Assembly (NCBI GenBank): GCA_946545675.1
Contig: CAMNNR010000008.1
Span: 1 to 17,463 of the forward strand
DNA: 17,463 nt
Source of the DNA: an uncultured Thermoplasmata archaeon
GTDB lineage: Archaea; Thermoplasmatota; Thermoplasmata; Methanomassiliicoccales; Methanomethylophilaceae
Direction of reading: 5' to 3'
Position numbers and translations under genes: made by a program. Shown piece by piece: positions 6,127 to 13,193 of the stretch. Each line of letters opens with the position of its first letter. Position 1 is the stretch's first letter. Below the pieces are notes generated by a model. It was given only the letters and a program-made list of their open reading frames with translations. It was not told the DNA's origin and made no database searches.

Positions 6127-7215
6127 TCAGAACGCTCCGTACTGGTGGGTGGCGTCCATGACAGCTTGGACGACCTCCCACTTGGTCTCGAGGTCAGGAG
6201 GGACCTCGCATCCGGAGGCAATGCAGGTGTGGGACTTGAGTCCCGCCTTGCACATAGCAGTCTTCACTTCCTGGCAGAGTTCCTTGGTGACCTCTACTCC
6301 GGACTGGTAGTCCCCTCTCATGAAGAGCTGGGGATCGATTGTACCCATGATGGTACACTTCTCGGCGTATCCGTCCTCGATGACCTTTGCCATGGTAGGT
6401 GATTCAGGGACCTGTGGGTAGTATGCCATAGAATAGGCGTCCACCCCGAAATCCTTGATCTGAGTCTTCAGGTGGGGGATATCAGAACAGTTGTGCACCG
6501 CAAGACCGATTCCTGCCTTCCTGGTGGCTTCATTGGTCCTCTTGGCGTACTTGTCCCCTTCAAACTCGCCGTACTCGGCATCTCCGAGTACCGCATAGTT
6601 ACCCCAGAGGTAATCCCAGCACATGGCCTCGACGCCGGTCTCGCCGATGGCAGTGACGGCATCACAGCAGAACTGGGTGGTGACCTCCATGGCCTTATGA
6701 ATGGGGGCGGGATCCTCGAACATATCCATGAATAGTTCCTCGGCTCCCCTGGACTGGGAGAGGGTTAGGAGAGGCCCCTCAAGGAAGGAAATCATGAAGG
6801 ATTTTCCCTTGAGCGCAGTCGCCGCCAGGCGGTTCATCTCAATCAGGTGTCCGGTACGGCCCTTGTGGATGTCGGGCATCTCAAGCTTCTCATAATCCTC
6901 GATGCTCTTGATTGCGTGGTCATCGACGAACGGGGTGTTCTCGGCATCCATCCTGACATTCGATCCGAAGTCATGGGCAGTGACGGAAAGGTCCTCCAGA
7001 AGGACCGAGTAGGGGAATTTGTACTGGTTGAATCCCTCTACGAAAGACTGGGCACAGAGCTTCGCATCGGTGGCCCACGTCCTGTATGTCACGGGCTGGT
7101 TGGGCAGAAGCCTCCTCTGAAGTCCACAAACGAGCGGATATGCAGGAAGTTCGTCCACAGGTTCGTTCTGCAGTGTCGCAACCGCCCTCTCATAGGGTGT
7201 CATTGGCGCTACCAT
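6127..7215 (-). CDS. UroD-family methylcobamide:coenzyme M methyltransferase (MtaA/MtbA/MtsA type)
   Basis: A 362-residue TIM-barrel protein of the uroporphyrinogen-decarboxylase superfamily, the group that includes MtaA, MtbA and MtsA. These move a methyl group from a corrinoid protein to coenzyme M, whose thiol is activated by zinc. The zinc ligands of the family are present as H241-x-C243 (AVHNCSD) and C336 in ASGCEVPP. True UroD haem enzymes lack this His-x-Cys/Cys set. The gene starts 4 bp after the stop of the corrinoid-protein gene. The ATG at 7215 is weakly supported; a second in-frame ATG is at 7203. Because the operon has a corrinoid protein but no MtmB-, MtbB-, MttB- or MtaB-like substrate enzyme, the MtsA/MtsB pair of Methanosarcina barkeri (methylthiol use) is the nearest known layout. 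Subtype is uncertain; the general class is sure. Confidence 0.88.
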   Translation of the reverse strand: MVAPMTPYERAVATLQNEPVDELPAYPLVCGLQRRLLPNQPVTYRTWATDAKLCAQSFVEGFNQYKFPYSVLLEDLSVTAHDFGSNVRMDAENTPFVDDHAIKSIEDYEKLEMPDIHKGRTGHLIEMNRLAATALKGKSFMISFLEGPLLTLSQSRGAEELFMDMFEDPAPIHKAMEVTTQFCCDAVTAIGETGVEAMCWDYLWGNYAVLGDAEYGEFEGDKYAKRTNEATRKAGIGLAVHNCSDIPHLKTQIKDFGVDAYSMAYYPQVPESPTMAKVIEDGYAEKCTIMGTIDPQLFMRGDYQSGVEVTKELCQEVKTAMCKAGLKSHTCIASGCEVPPDLETKWEVVQAVMDATHQYGAF

Positions 7216-7219
7216 TGTA

Positions 7220-7852
7220 TCAAGCCTTCAACCAATTGACGCAATCCTGTGCGTTGTTGTCCCTGTGGTCAGCTCCGATTTGTTCAGCGAACTGGGGGGA
7301 TGTGGGCGGACCACCAATGGTGACGGTACAGTTTCCGCGGTATCCAGTCTCCCTGAGCAGATCCATGGTGCTCTTCATGGAATCCATCGTAGGAGTCATC
7401 AGAGTAGACATGCATAGGATGTCGACATTGTCGTTCCTCATGGTATCAACGATAACCTGAGGCTCTACATCCTTCCCTAGGTCGTTGACAACGAATCCAC
7501 CGGCGGTGAGCATGGTGCGCACGATGTTCTTTCCGATGTCGTGGACATCGCCCTTAACAACGACTGTAACGGCCTTCTTTGCATTGTCAAGGGCGCCAGT
7601 AGGAATTGCGGGCAGAAGGATATCTAGGCCTGCGTAAAGGGCCTTAGCGGAGACGAGAACCTGCGGGAGGTAAATCTCATGGGCAGCGAACTTGTCACCG
7701 ACAACTCCCATACCCTTGACGAGTCCTTCGTTGATCGCCTCGACGGGGTCAAGTCCTTCGTCAAGTGCCTTCTGTGCGTACTCCTTCGAAAGCGGGATCT
7801 TACACTTGATTACCGCGTCGGAAAGAGCTTGATATATCTCTTCTTTAGACAT
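7220..7852 (-). CDS. Corrinoid protein of a methyl-transfer system (MtsB/MttC/MtaC type)
   Basis: A 210-residue two-domain cobalamin-binding protein. Residues 1-90 are the helical cap domain typical of methyltransferase corrinoid subunits (start MSKEEIYQAL, later EIYLPQVLVSAKAL). Residues about 92-210 are the Rossmann-like B12 domain with the D-x-H-x-x-G signature, D102-V-H104-D-I-G107, where H104 should be the lower cobalt ligand, plus STLMT and the IGGPPTS loop. The start at 7852 is set by GGAGG (7861-7865) 8 bp upstream; a longer reading frame would need a TTG at 7867. First gene of a three-gene operon with the UroD-type methyltransferase and the zinc-ribbon protein. It carries the methyl group between substrate and coenzyme M methyltransferase. 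Which substrate is not visible; methylthiols are one guess from the lack of an adjacent substrate enzyme. Confidence 0.92.
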   Translation of the reverse strand: MSKEEIYQALSDAVIKCKIPLSKEYAQKALDEGLDPVEAINEGLVKGMGVVGDKFAAHEIYLPQVLVSAKALYAGLDILLPAIPTGALDNAKKAVTVVVKGDVHDIGKNIVRTMLTAGGFVVNDLGKDVEPQVIVDTMRNDNVDILCMSTLMTPTMDSMKSTMDLLRETGYRGNCTVTIGGPPTSPQFAEQIGADHRDNNAQDCVNWLKA

Positions 7853-7893
7853 TTTTGTTTCCTCCAAACCTTTTCAGGTAATTAGAAGATTGT

Positions 7894-7927
7894 ATCCATC
7901 AGTATTTAAAGTTAATTCTTGATGGAT
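7894..7927 (-). promoter_or_regulatory. Promoter of the corrinoid operon with a TATA-flanking inverted repeat
   Basis: On the minus strand CTTTAAATACT (7901-7911) is a good TATA box, about 54 bp before the corrinoid start codon, leaving a leader of roughly 25-30 nt that contains the GGAGG site. The box is bracketed by a perfect 8-bp inverted repeat, ATCCATCA (7894-7901) and TGATGGAT (7920-7927), 26 bp between arm starts. A dimeric regulator bound there would cover the TATA element. Confidence 0.6.
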
Positions 7928-8177
7928 GTAACTATGGATAATTTAAAAATTTATTACTAAAAAATTAGTATCAAAGTATTTAAAGAATAAAATTTAATTG
8001 ATTATATCAATAAAAATTAACCCTGCTTTAATTATCTGATTAAAACAATCGTTTAATCGATTCTATTTATATTTTCTTGCTCACATCTCCGATTTCGATA
8101 AGTGTCTACTCCAAACTCCCAAAATACGGCCTGAAATAAGCAAAAGCAGCTACATAAAGAACGGTAGATGGATACGT
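7928..8177. other. AT-rich intergenic control region upstream of the corrinoid operon
   Basis: No coding sequence or tRNA is visible in this stretch. It is very AT-rich between about 7930 and 8080. It contains a second copy of AGTATTTAAAG (7975-7985; the first, 7901-7911, is the operon's TATA region) and a short hairpin TACTAA-AAAA-TTAGTA (7955-7970). The second copy could be an upstream alternative promoter or a repeated operator. The part nearest lysK (8100-8177) shows nothing I can name. Confidence 0.4.
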
Positions 8178-8206
8178 AAAAAAGATGTAGGGCCCGGAGG
8201 CCCTAC
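8178..8206 (-). terminator. Terminator of lysK
   Basis: Read on the minus strand, an 8-bp stem GTAGGGCC/GGCCCTAC closed by a UCCG loop (UNCG class, very stable) starts 8 bp after the stop codon and is followed by ATCTTTTTTACG. Stem plus six T residues is a textbook intrinsic terminator layout. Confidence 0.75.
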
Positions 8207-8214
8207 GGACCGCT

Positions 8215-9762
8215 TCAGTTGTAGGCGGCCTGGTTGAATCTGTTTATCACGAACTGTTTGTCAAGGGACGCGAGGAACGGCCCGAGACGGGGTCCGCGGG
8301 GCTGACCGATGATAAGGTTGTAGATCAGCTTGTATGCCCCTTTGGAACCGAGCGGGGACTCCTTTCCGAGATTGGAGATGATCTCGTTGATGACATCCGC
8401 CTCCCATACGCAGTCGTTCATCCTCTGCACCAAGGTCTGCAGGAAGACCTTGTCGAGAGTTTCGAGCTTGAGGTGCTGGGGAATGGTCTGCCTGACTGCG
8501 AACTTCACCATATCGGGGGCGAAGGCATTCAGCCAGTAGGTGAGGCATTCGCAGCGCTTCTTGATCCTCTTGATGGCCTCGTCGTCTGCCTCCGAGAGGT
8601 CCACGGTCCTTTCCAGGACCTTCAGCTGATCCTCGAAGTTGTCCGCGAGCTGCACGACGTTCACGAGGTGCCTGCAGGAGACCTGAACGGGCATCTTCTC
8701 GGGCACATGGTTGTGCTGGGCGATTTCGTAGGCACGCACAGCATTCTCAGCGCTCTCGTCGTACTCCTTGGTGAAGTATGCGAGCTCCATCCTGTCGTAC
8801 TCGTCAGCCACGTCGAGAAGTCCGATTCCGGAATCGTAGTCGATGGCCCTGTTGGTGGGGACCCTGAGGAACAGATAGTTGAGCACCTCGGGAGGGGTCA
8901 TGCGGATCGCATCGAGTCCGGTAACGGAGCATCCAAGGGACTTGTGCATCTGTCCGACTCCCTTGAGCTGAACGAACTCGTAGGGGACGGGATAAGGTGC
9001 CTCCACACCGAAAATCTCAGGGGCGATCCTCTTACCGGTATCATAGGAGCCTCCGGCAGCCGCGTGGTCCTTTCCGAAAGGCTCTGCATTGGTGCCGAAG
9101 ATCTTCCACTTGGCAGGCCACTCGAGCCTCCAGGTGAGCTTTCCATCATCCTTCCTGACGTCTGCCCTGCCGAAGTGTCCGCAGGTACAGCTGTACTCTA
9201 CATAGGGGAAGGAGTAGGTGTCGAAGATTGGCTTGGTGTAACGTCCGCACTTCTCGCAGATGGGCTCGTAAGGGGCGTAATTGGGGTTGGGTTCCTTACC
9301 AGAGACCTCGTGCAGGATTTTGATGATCTCCTGCCTCTTCTTGAATGTCATGTCGATGCACTCAGCGAACTTTCCCTGGGCATAGAGGTCGCTGGTCCAG
9401 ATGATCTCGCAGTGGACTCCGAGGGAGTCCACGGCATCGAGGAAGGGCTGCACGAAGTGGTGAGCGTAGTTGTTGTGCTTACCGCAGGGGCAGGGTATCC
9501 TGGATATGGGCATACCGACGTATTTCTCGTACTCGGGAGGGAGGAACTCGTACCTCTTCCTGAGAGGATCGAAGGAGTCGATGAGGTAGATCAGACGGAC
9601 CTCTTTCCCCAAGGCCTCGACGGCGCTGCGGATCGATTCTCCGGTAATTGCTTCCCTCAGACTTCCCACGTGGATGATACCGGTGGGACTGATTCCCGTT
9701 GCGATGAGGGGCTTCTCAGCCTTCTCTGCGATACTTTTTGCGATTACATCTGCCCAGTGCAT
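8215..9762 (-). CDS. lysK: Class I lysyl-tRNA synthetase
   Basis: A 515-residue class I LysRS, which charges tRNA-Lys with lysine. The archaeal family start MHWADVIAKSI is present, with the HIGH-type motif HVGS at 31-34. Also present are the insertion with MPISRIPCPCGKHN, a zinc-ribbon-like CEKCG followed by CTCGH, the block FGKDHAAAGGSYDTGK, and the family C-terminus GPRLGPFLASLDKQFVINR. Length is normal. The KMSKS region is odd: where relatives have KMSGSKGN this protein reads QMHKSLGC (271-278), so both usual lysine positions are changed, with a lysine at K274 instead. GAGGGGGT (9771-9778) is the ribosome-binding site for the ATG at 9762. It is divergent from the Sec61-beta gene and ends at its own terminator. 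The family call is certain; the altered loop deserves attention, especially as such organisms also have a pyrrolysine system. Confidence 0.95.
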   Translation of the reverse strand: MHWADVIAKSIAEKAEKPLIATGISPTGIIHVGSLREAITGESIRSAVEALGKEVRLIYLIDSFDPLRKRYEFLPPEYEKYVGMPISRIPCPCGKHNNYAHHFVQPFLDAVDSLGVHCEIIWTSDLYAQGKFAECIDMTFKKRQEIIKILHEVSGKEPNPNYAPYEPICEKCGRYTKPIFDTYSFPYVEYSCTCGHFGRADVRKDDGKLTWRLEWPAKWKIFGTNAEPFGKDHAAAGGSYDTGKRIAPEIFGVEAPYPVPYEFVQLKGVGQMHKSLGCSVTGLDAIRMTPPEVLNYLFLRVPTNRAIDYDSGIGLLDVADEYDRMELAYFTKEYDESAENAVRAYEIAQHNHVPEKMPVQVSCRHLVNVVQLADNFEDQLKVLERTVDLSEADDEAIKRIKKRCECLTYWLNAFAPDMVKFAVRQTIPQHLKLETLDKVFLQTLVQRMNDCVWEADVINEIISNLGKESPLGSKGAYKLIYNLIIGQPRGPRLGPFLASLDKQFVINRFNQAAYN

Positions 9763-9784
9763 ACTAATCGACCCCCTCTATAAA

Positions 9785-9834
9785 CATAATATAAATGTTA
9801 CTTTCGGTCTTGGAACGGTTAGGGTTATATATTG
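9785..9834. promoter_or_regulatory. Divergent promoter region of lysK and the Sec61-beta gene
   Basis: TTATATATT (9825-9833, + strand) is centred about 26 bp before the Sec61-beta ATG at 9855, predicting a leaderless mRNA. The same AT block read on the minus strand, or the box at about 9787-9797 (TTTATATTA on the minus strand), could serve lysK. The gap between the start codons is only 92 bp. Confidence 0.5.
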
Positions 9835-9854
9835 TTCAAAGAATGGCCGATACA

Positions 9855-10022
9855 ATGGCAAAAGAAAAAGGCGAAGGTTTCTCTTCCTCCGCAGGACTGA
9901 TGAGGTACTTCGATTCCGAAGACAACAAGGGTATCAAAGTCGGACCCAAGGTAGTCGTCGGACTCGCTATCGTATTCACCGTTCTCATCCTCTGCCTCCC
10001 CGTCTTCTGGCCTATGAGCTGA
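9855..10022 (+). CDS. Preprotein translocase Sec61-beta/SecG-type subunit
   Basis: A 55-residue single-span membrane protein, the archaeal Sec61-beta homologue of the SecYE-beta protein-conducting channel. Typical features in order: a basic MAKEKGEG start, the conserved SSAGLMRYFDSED segment, KVGPKVVVG just before the membrane, and one transmembrane helix (about residues 32-52) ending near the C-terminus. The start at 9855 fits family length and the TATA box 26 bp upstream; the in-frame ATG at 9843 would add four residues. It sits alone, divergent from lysK and convergent with the antiporter gene. The 117-bp gap after it has no clear hairpin, only a T-rich CTTTTCCCC stretch near 10131-10140. 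Confidence 0.9.
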   Translation: MAKEKGEGFSSSAGLMRYFDSEDNKGIKVGPKVVVGLAIVFTVLILCLPVFWPMS

Positions 10023-10139
10023 ATCGGGCACTCAGGATGGGTTTACTGAAATTCCACCGAACAGCTGTGCGTCTAAACAGCTGATCGCTTTCCATCACTT
10101 GCTTTCGCCAGGATTGATTTCAGAGATTTCCTTTTCCCC

Positions 10140-11393
10140 TCATTCCTGTTCGTAGTACTGGTGATTGTTGTACTTCCTCTTGAAGACGGATGACAGGATT
10201 GGCGGTGCGATGATAGTGGTCGCCACGGCCATCATGACGATGACGGAGTAAAGCTCGTTGTCAAGGATACCGCTAGTGAGACCGATGGAGGCGATGATGA
10301 TTCCGACCTCTCCCCTGGGCACCATTCCGAAACCGATGATGTTGAATGATTCCCTGGAGATGGTCCTGTCGGCGATCTTCGCACCCATTCCGCAGCCGAG
10401 GTACTTGGACACCACTGCGAGGAGGATGATGACGACGACCTCGAGGATTGCGTGGAAGTTGTTGAACGCGCCCACCTCGACCTGCAGACCGACATGTACG
10501 AAGAAGAAAGAGATGAACAGGGTGGTGATGGTCTCGATGCTGTGGATAAGACCGGTGGTCTCCGCATAATCGGCGAAGAGCATTCCGGCAAGGAAAGCAC
10601 CGATGATTGCTGCAAGTCCGATTTCCTCAGCGAGCCATGCGAAGAACAGACAGGCTGCAAGTGCCAGGATAAGGGGGTTGGGCCTCTTGAAGGGGGTCTC
10701 GCGCTTGGTGTTGGTACTGACCCATGCGGCGACGATCTTGGGCACTCCCCACTTGGCAAGAGCGATCACACCGACCACGAATACCACCGCTTTGAGTATC
10801 ACGATGAGCAGGTCGAGGATATTCAATCCTCCCGAGGAACCGGCGATACCCTGGACAATAGCCAGAACGATCATTCCGAGGACATCGTCGATGACAGCGG
10901 CAGCGATGATTATCCTGGATTCCATCTTGTCCATGAGCTGCATGTCCTTAATCACACGGGCGGTGATTCCCACACTTGTGGCCACCATCGCAGCGGCGAG
11001 GAACATCGCGGACTCGAACTGCCCGTCGCTTACCTCGATGAACGCGAACCCCAAAACGAACGGGACTATGACTCCCAGCAAGGCGACTAGGAATGCTGTC
11101 CTGCCTGAACCCAGAAGGTCCTTCACGCGGGTCTCTAGACCGACGGAGAACAGAAGGAATACGACTCCGAGTTCGGAGAACGTGTAGAGAATGGAGTTGT
11201 TGTTGGTTCCCGCACCCAGGTCAAGGAGGGTGACGAGAGAGGTCTCGTTGATGACCACGTTTGCCATAAGGATACCAAGTACTATCTCCCCGATCAGACC
11301 GGGAAATCCGAATTTCTCGACGACTGCTGAAAAGGTACGTGCCAATGCGAAAACCACGAACAGCATCAGCAGGATTGAGGGGAGAGTCTCCAT
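10140..11393 (-). CDS. CPA2-family cation/proton antiporter (NapA/KefB type)
   Basis: A 417-residue integral membrane protein with about 12-13 predicted helices, of the monovalent cation:proton antiporter-2 family. It should exchange Na+ or K+ for protons across the cell membrane. GFPGLIGEIVLGILM (29-43) is the typical first family block. Residues 137-150 give the discontinuous-helix motif VATSVGITARVIKD, and D169-D170 form the Asp-Asp pair that marks ion-binding electrogenic members such as NapA and NhaA. VPRGEVGI (358-365) is the matching motif near the C-terminus. There is no cytoplasmic RCK/TrkA-N domain, which KefB-like potassium channels would carry. GGAG-type sites precede the ATG at 11393. 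It lies 86 bp downstream of the repeat-protein gene on the same strand and may be cotranscribed with it. Ion choice cannot be told from sequence; Na+/H+ is the likelier guess. Confidence 0.9.
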   Translation of the reverse strand: METLPSILLMLFVVFALARTFSAVVEKFGFPGLIGEIVLGILMANVVINETSLVTLLDLGAGTNNNSILYTFSELGVVFLLFSVGLETRVKDLLGSGRTAFLVALLGVIVPFVLGFAFIEVSDGQFESAMFLAAAMVATSVGITARVIKDMQLMDKMESRIIIAAAVIDDVLGMIVLAIVQGIAGSSGGLNILDLLIVILKAVVFVVGVIALAKWGVPKIVAAWVSTNTKRETPFKRPNPLILALAACLFFAWLAEEIGLAAIIGAFLAGMLFADYAETTGLIHSIETITTLFISFFFVHVGLQVEVGAFNNFHAILEVVVIILLAVVSKYLGCGMGAKIADRTISRESFNIIGFGMVPRGEVGIIIASIGLTSGILDNELYSVIVMMAVATTIIAPPILSSVFKRKYNNHQYYEQE

Positions 11394-11455
11394 AATCTCC
11401 GTACACTCCTTTTACTAAAAAACGATGACGGTCAAAAGCTGTGTGAAGATGTGAT

Positions 11456-11471
11456 GCCCCCTTTCGGGGGC
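11456..11471 (-). terminator. Hairpin after the repeat-protein gene
   Basis: A perfect 6-bp stem GCCCCC/GGGGGC closed by a GAAA (GNRA-class) tetraloop in the minus-strand transcript begins 8 bp after the TAA stop of the repeat-protein gene. No T run follows, so it may separate the gene from the antiporter only in part. Confidence 0.5.
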
Positions 11472-11479
11472 GGTAGGGT

Positions 11480-13054
11480 TTACTGGTAAGCGAAGAGGGA
11501 CCTGAAGTTTCCGTCGAATCTGGGCCTCTCGATTTTCGCTCTGAACTTGAAGGTACACTCAGTCTGGTCGAGGTAGTCCTCACGGAATGCGAGGTTATCG
11601 TCGTAGGAAGTGGAGATGAACTCCGCCTCGTCGGCCTCGAGCTCGTTCCTGAATGCGAACAGGACGTCGCGGTCCTCGTTGACCACCACAACAGGCAAGG
11701 TTGCCACCTGTTCGATGGTGATGTTCTCGGATACCTTCTTCTCTTCTGCTGCGCTGCCGGAAGTGTCAGCCATCTCCACGTTGGTGTATACTCCGCCGGA
11801 CACATCGCTGCTGGGTTCTTCCTTCTCCAGCTCAGCGATATCCAGCTTGGCAGGCAGGCTGCGGACGACCGTCTTGGGTGCGGGCAGTGCGAGGACAGGC
11901 TGAGCGACAGGTGCGGCCTCGGGTGCAACCTCGGATACAGCTTCGGGAGCAGTGTAAGCTACTTCCTCGAACTCGAGAGCGGACATGTCGAACACTTCTT
12001 CGCCGATCTCGAACTTCTCGACGGGGGCCTCGGCCACGGGGGCAACGTATGCCTCTTCCTCGAAGTAAAGGGCAGACATGTCGAAGACCTCGTCACCGAT
12101 CTCGAACTTCTGGACCACAGGAGCGGGTGCGACGTATGCCTCCTCCTCGAAGTAGAGGGCGGACATGTCGAAGACCTCGTCACCGATCTCGAACTTCTCG
12201 ACGGGTGCAGCAGGTGCGGTATAGGGTGCCTCGACGAAGTCGATGGCAGACATGTCGAACACTTCATCGCCGATCTCGAACTTCTGTGCGACAGGAGCAG
12301 GTTCAGCAACGACCTGTTCCATGGCCTCGTGGGAGATCTCGCACTCCACACGGGAATCGTCGACTTCAAGAGTCTCCATCAGGACGGGGTCGGGTTCCTC
12401 CGCAACAGGTGCGGGGATGTTGATGACAGGGATCTCGAGGCGCTCTTCGGCAGGAGCCTCCGCTACAGTAGCGGGCTCTGCTATCACTACGTCCTCGATG
12501 ACTGTGTTCACGTCTTCCGCGAGGATCTCGGGTGCGACGATGGCAGGGGTGACCTCTGCCATGTCCGCCTCGAACACAATCTGCTCGATAACGGGTTCCA
12601 CCTCGATAGGTGCGGGAGCGGGTGCCGCAACGACCTTCTTCTTGATGACCGGTGTGGATGAATCGAATTTCTGGTAGGGCGGCCTCCTCAGTGCGTTGAT
12701 GAAGAGGTCTGCGGGTTCTCCGGACGCGATCTTGTCCTTCCTCGACAGAGGTTCGACTATGTCATCGACCTCTACATCCGGTCTGGCGGTACCCATCATC
12801 ACGGGTTCGAATACCTCATCGTGTTCGAAGTATGCCGCCTCCGAAGGCTTGGTGACAAAGATTTCTGCATGTCCTGCGCCGGTGTTGACGGACATCACAT
12901 CGAAATCATCGTTGTCCAGTCCCCTAGGCGCCTCAATGGCCAAGTAACCATCGTCGGAACTTTCGTCAGCATAGTCGGAATCGACTCCGCGGAGCCTTCC
13001 TAAAAACGCCCTCGCACGAGAGCTCAAATTTTCAAGCGAGCGTGATACCCACAT
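11480..13054 (-). CDS. Large acidic protein with four tandem repeats and an amphipathic N-terminus, function unknown
   Basis: A 524-residue protein of no family I recognise. Residues 2-24 could form a basic amphipathic helix (hydrophobic W2, V3, L7, L10, F17, L18, L21, V24 on one face; several Arg on the other), as in peripheral membrane anchors. Residues 25-250 are acidic and rich in Ala, Pro, Val and Glu, probably disordered. Four copies of a unit starting KFEIGDEVFDMSA begin at residues 258, 287, 316 and 347, joined by Ala/Pro linkers. Residues about 440-524 have mixed composition and end RFDGNFRSLFAYQ, and may be a small folded domain. No signal peptide or transmembrane helix. TATA box TTTTATACT (minus strand, about 13091-13099) lies some 40 bp before the ATG. 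The only gene here ending in TAA. It could be a scaffold with repeated binding motifs; that is inference. Confidence 0.8.
   Translation of the reverse strand: MWVSRSLENLSSRARAFLGRLRGVDSDYADESSDDGYLAIEAPRGLDNDDFDVMSVNTGAGHAEIFVTKPSEAAYFEHDEVFEPVMMGTARPDVEVDDIVEPLSRKDKIASGEPADLFINALRRPPYQKFDSSTPVIKKKVVAAPAPAPIEVEPVIEQIVFEADMAEVTPAIVAPEILAEDVNTVIEDVVIAEPATVAEAPAEERLEIPVINIPAPVAEEPDPVLMETLEVDDSRVECEISHEAMEQVVAEPAPVAQKFEIGDEVFDMSAIDFVEAPYTAPAAPVEKFEIGDEVFDMSALYFEEEAYVAPAPVVQKFEIGDEVFDMSALYFEEEAYVAPVAEAPVEKFEIGEEVFDMSALEFEEVAYTAPEAVSEVAPEAAPVAQPVLALPAPKTVVRSLPAKLDIAELEKEEPSSDVSGGVYTNVEMADTSGSAAEEKKVSENITIEQVATLPVVVVNEDRDVLFAFRNELEADEAEFISTSYDDNLAFREDYLDQTECTFKFRAKIERPRFDGNFRSLFAYQ
11936..12283 (-). 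repeat. Four tandem in-frame repeats inside the acidic protein gene
   Basis: Units of 29, 29 and 31 codons (87, 87 and 93 bp) between the conserved Lys codons at 12281-12283, 12194-12196, 12107-12109 and 12014-12016, plus a fourth unit. The core is KFEIGDEVFDMSA; units 2 and 3 also share LYFEEEAYVAP and are nearly identical in DNA, suggesting recent duplication. These are coding repeats. Confidence 0.9.
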
Positions 13055-13087
13055 CTCTACATCCCATCCAAAACTACCCTAGGGATT

Positions 13088-13101
13088 ATTAGTATAAAAG
13101 G
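13088..13101 (-). promoter_or_regulatory. TATA box of the repeat-protein gene
   Basis: Minus-strand CTTTTATACT (about 13091-13100) is centred some 41 bp upstream of the ATG at 13054, giving a short leader of about 15 nt. Confidence 0.5.
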
Positions 13102-13193
13102 TTAATTTGGACTGGTATGGAAGAGGTTTTTCGGAGCCTTCAAAAATATAACAAATTGATGTTAATTTTTTGAAATTGACCGATTTGGATTAC

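Noticed and set aside
6127..7215. Uroporphyrinogen decarboxylase of haem synthesis
   Set aside because: The zinc-binding His-x-Cys and later Cys, and the adjacent corrinoid gene, fit coenzyme M methyltransferases instead.
7868..8214. Riboswitch or small RNA upstream of the corrinoid operon
   Set aside because: The predicted leader is only about 25-30 nt, too short for a cobalamin riboswitch, and the upstream DNA is AT-rich with no tRNA-like or structured GC-rich element.
8473..9783. Long + strand open frame of 436 codons opposite lysK
   Set aside because: It is the antisense shadow of a clearly recognisable LysRS; it has no family motif, and the GC-rich codon pattern of the real gene explains its length.
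10055..10085. Two AACAGCTG copies after the Sec61-beta gene
   Set aside because: Only 8 bp long and not arranged as a hairpin or around a promoter; likely chance.
10140..11393. Reading the antiporter as a KefB/KefC glutathione-gated potassium efflux system
   Set aside because: It lacks the C-terminal RCK/TrkA-N domain and carries an Asp-Asp pair typical of electrogenic antiporters.
11936..12283. Regularly spaced repeats considered as a CRISPR array
   Set aside because: Units are in frame inside a long gene, spaced by 87-93 bp, and conserve protein sequence; the linkers are related to each other, unlike spacers.
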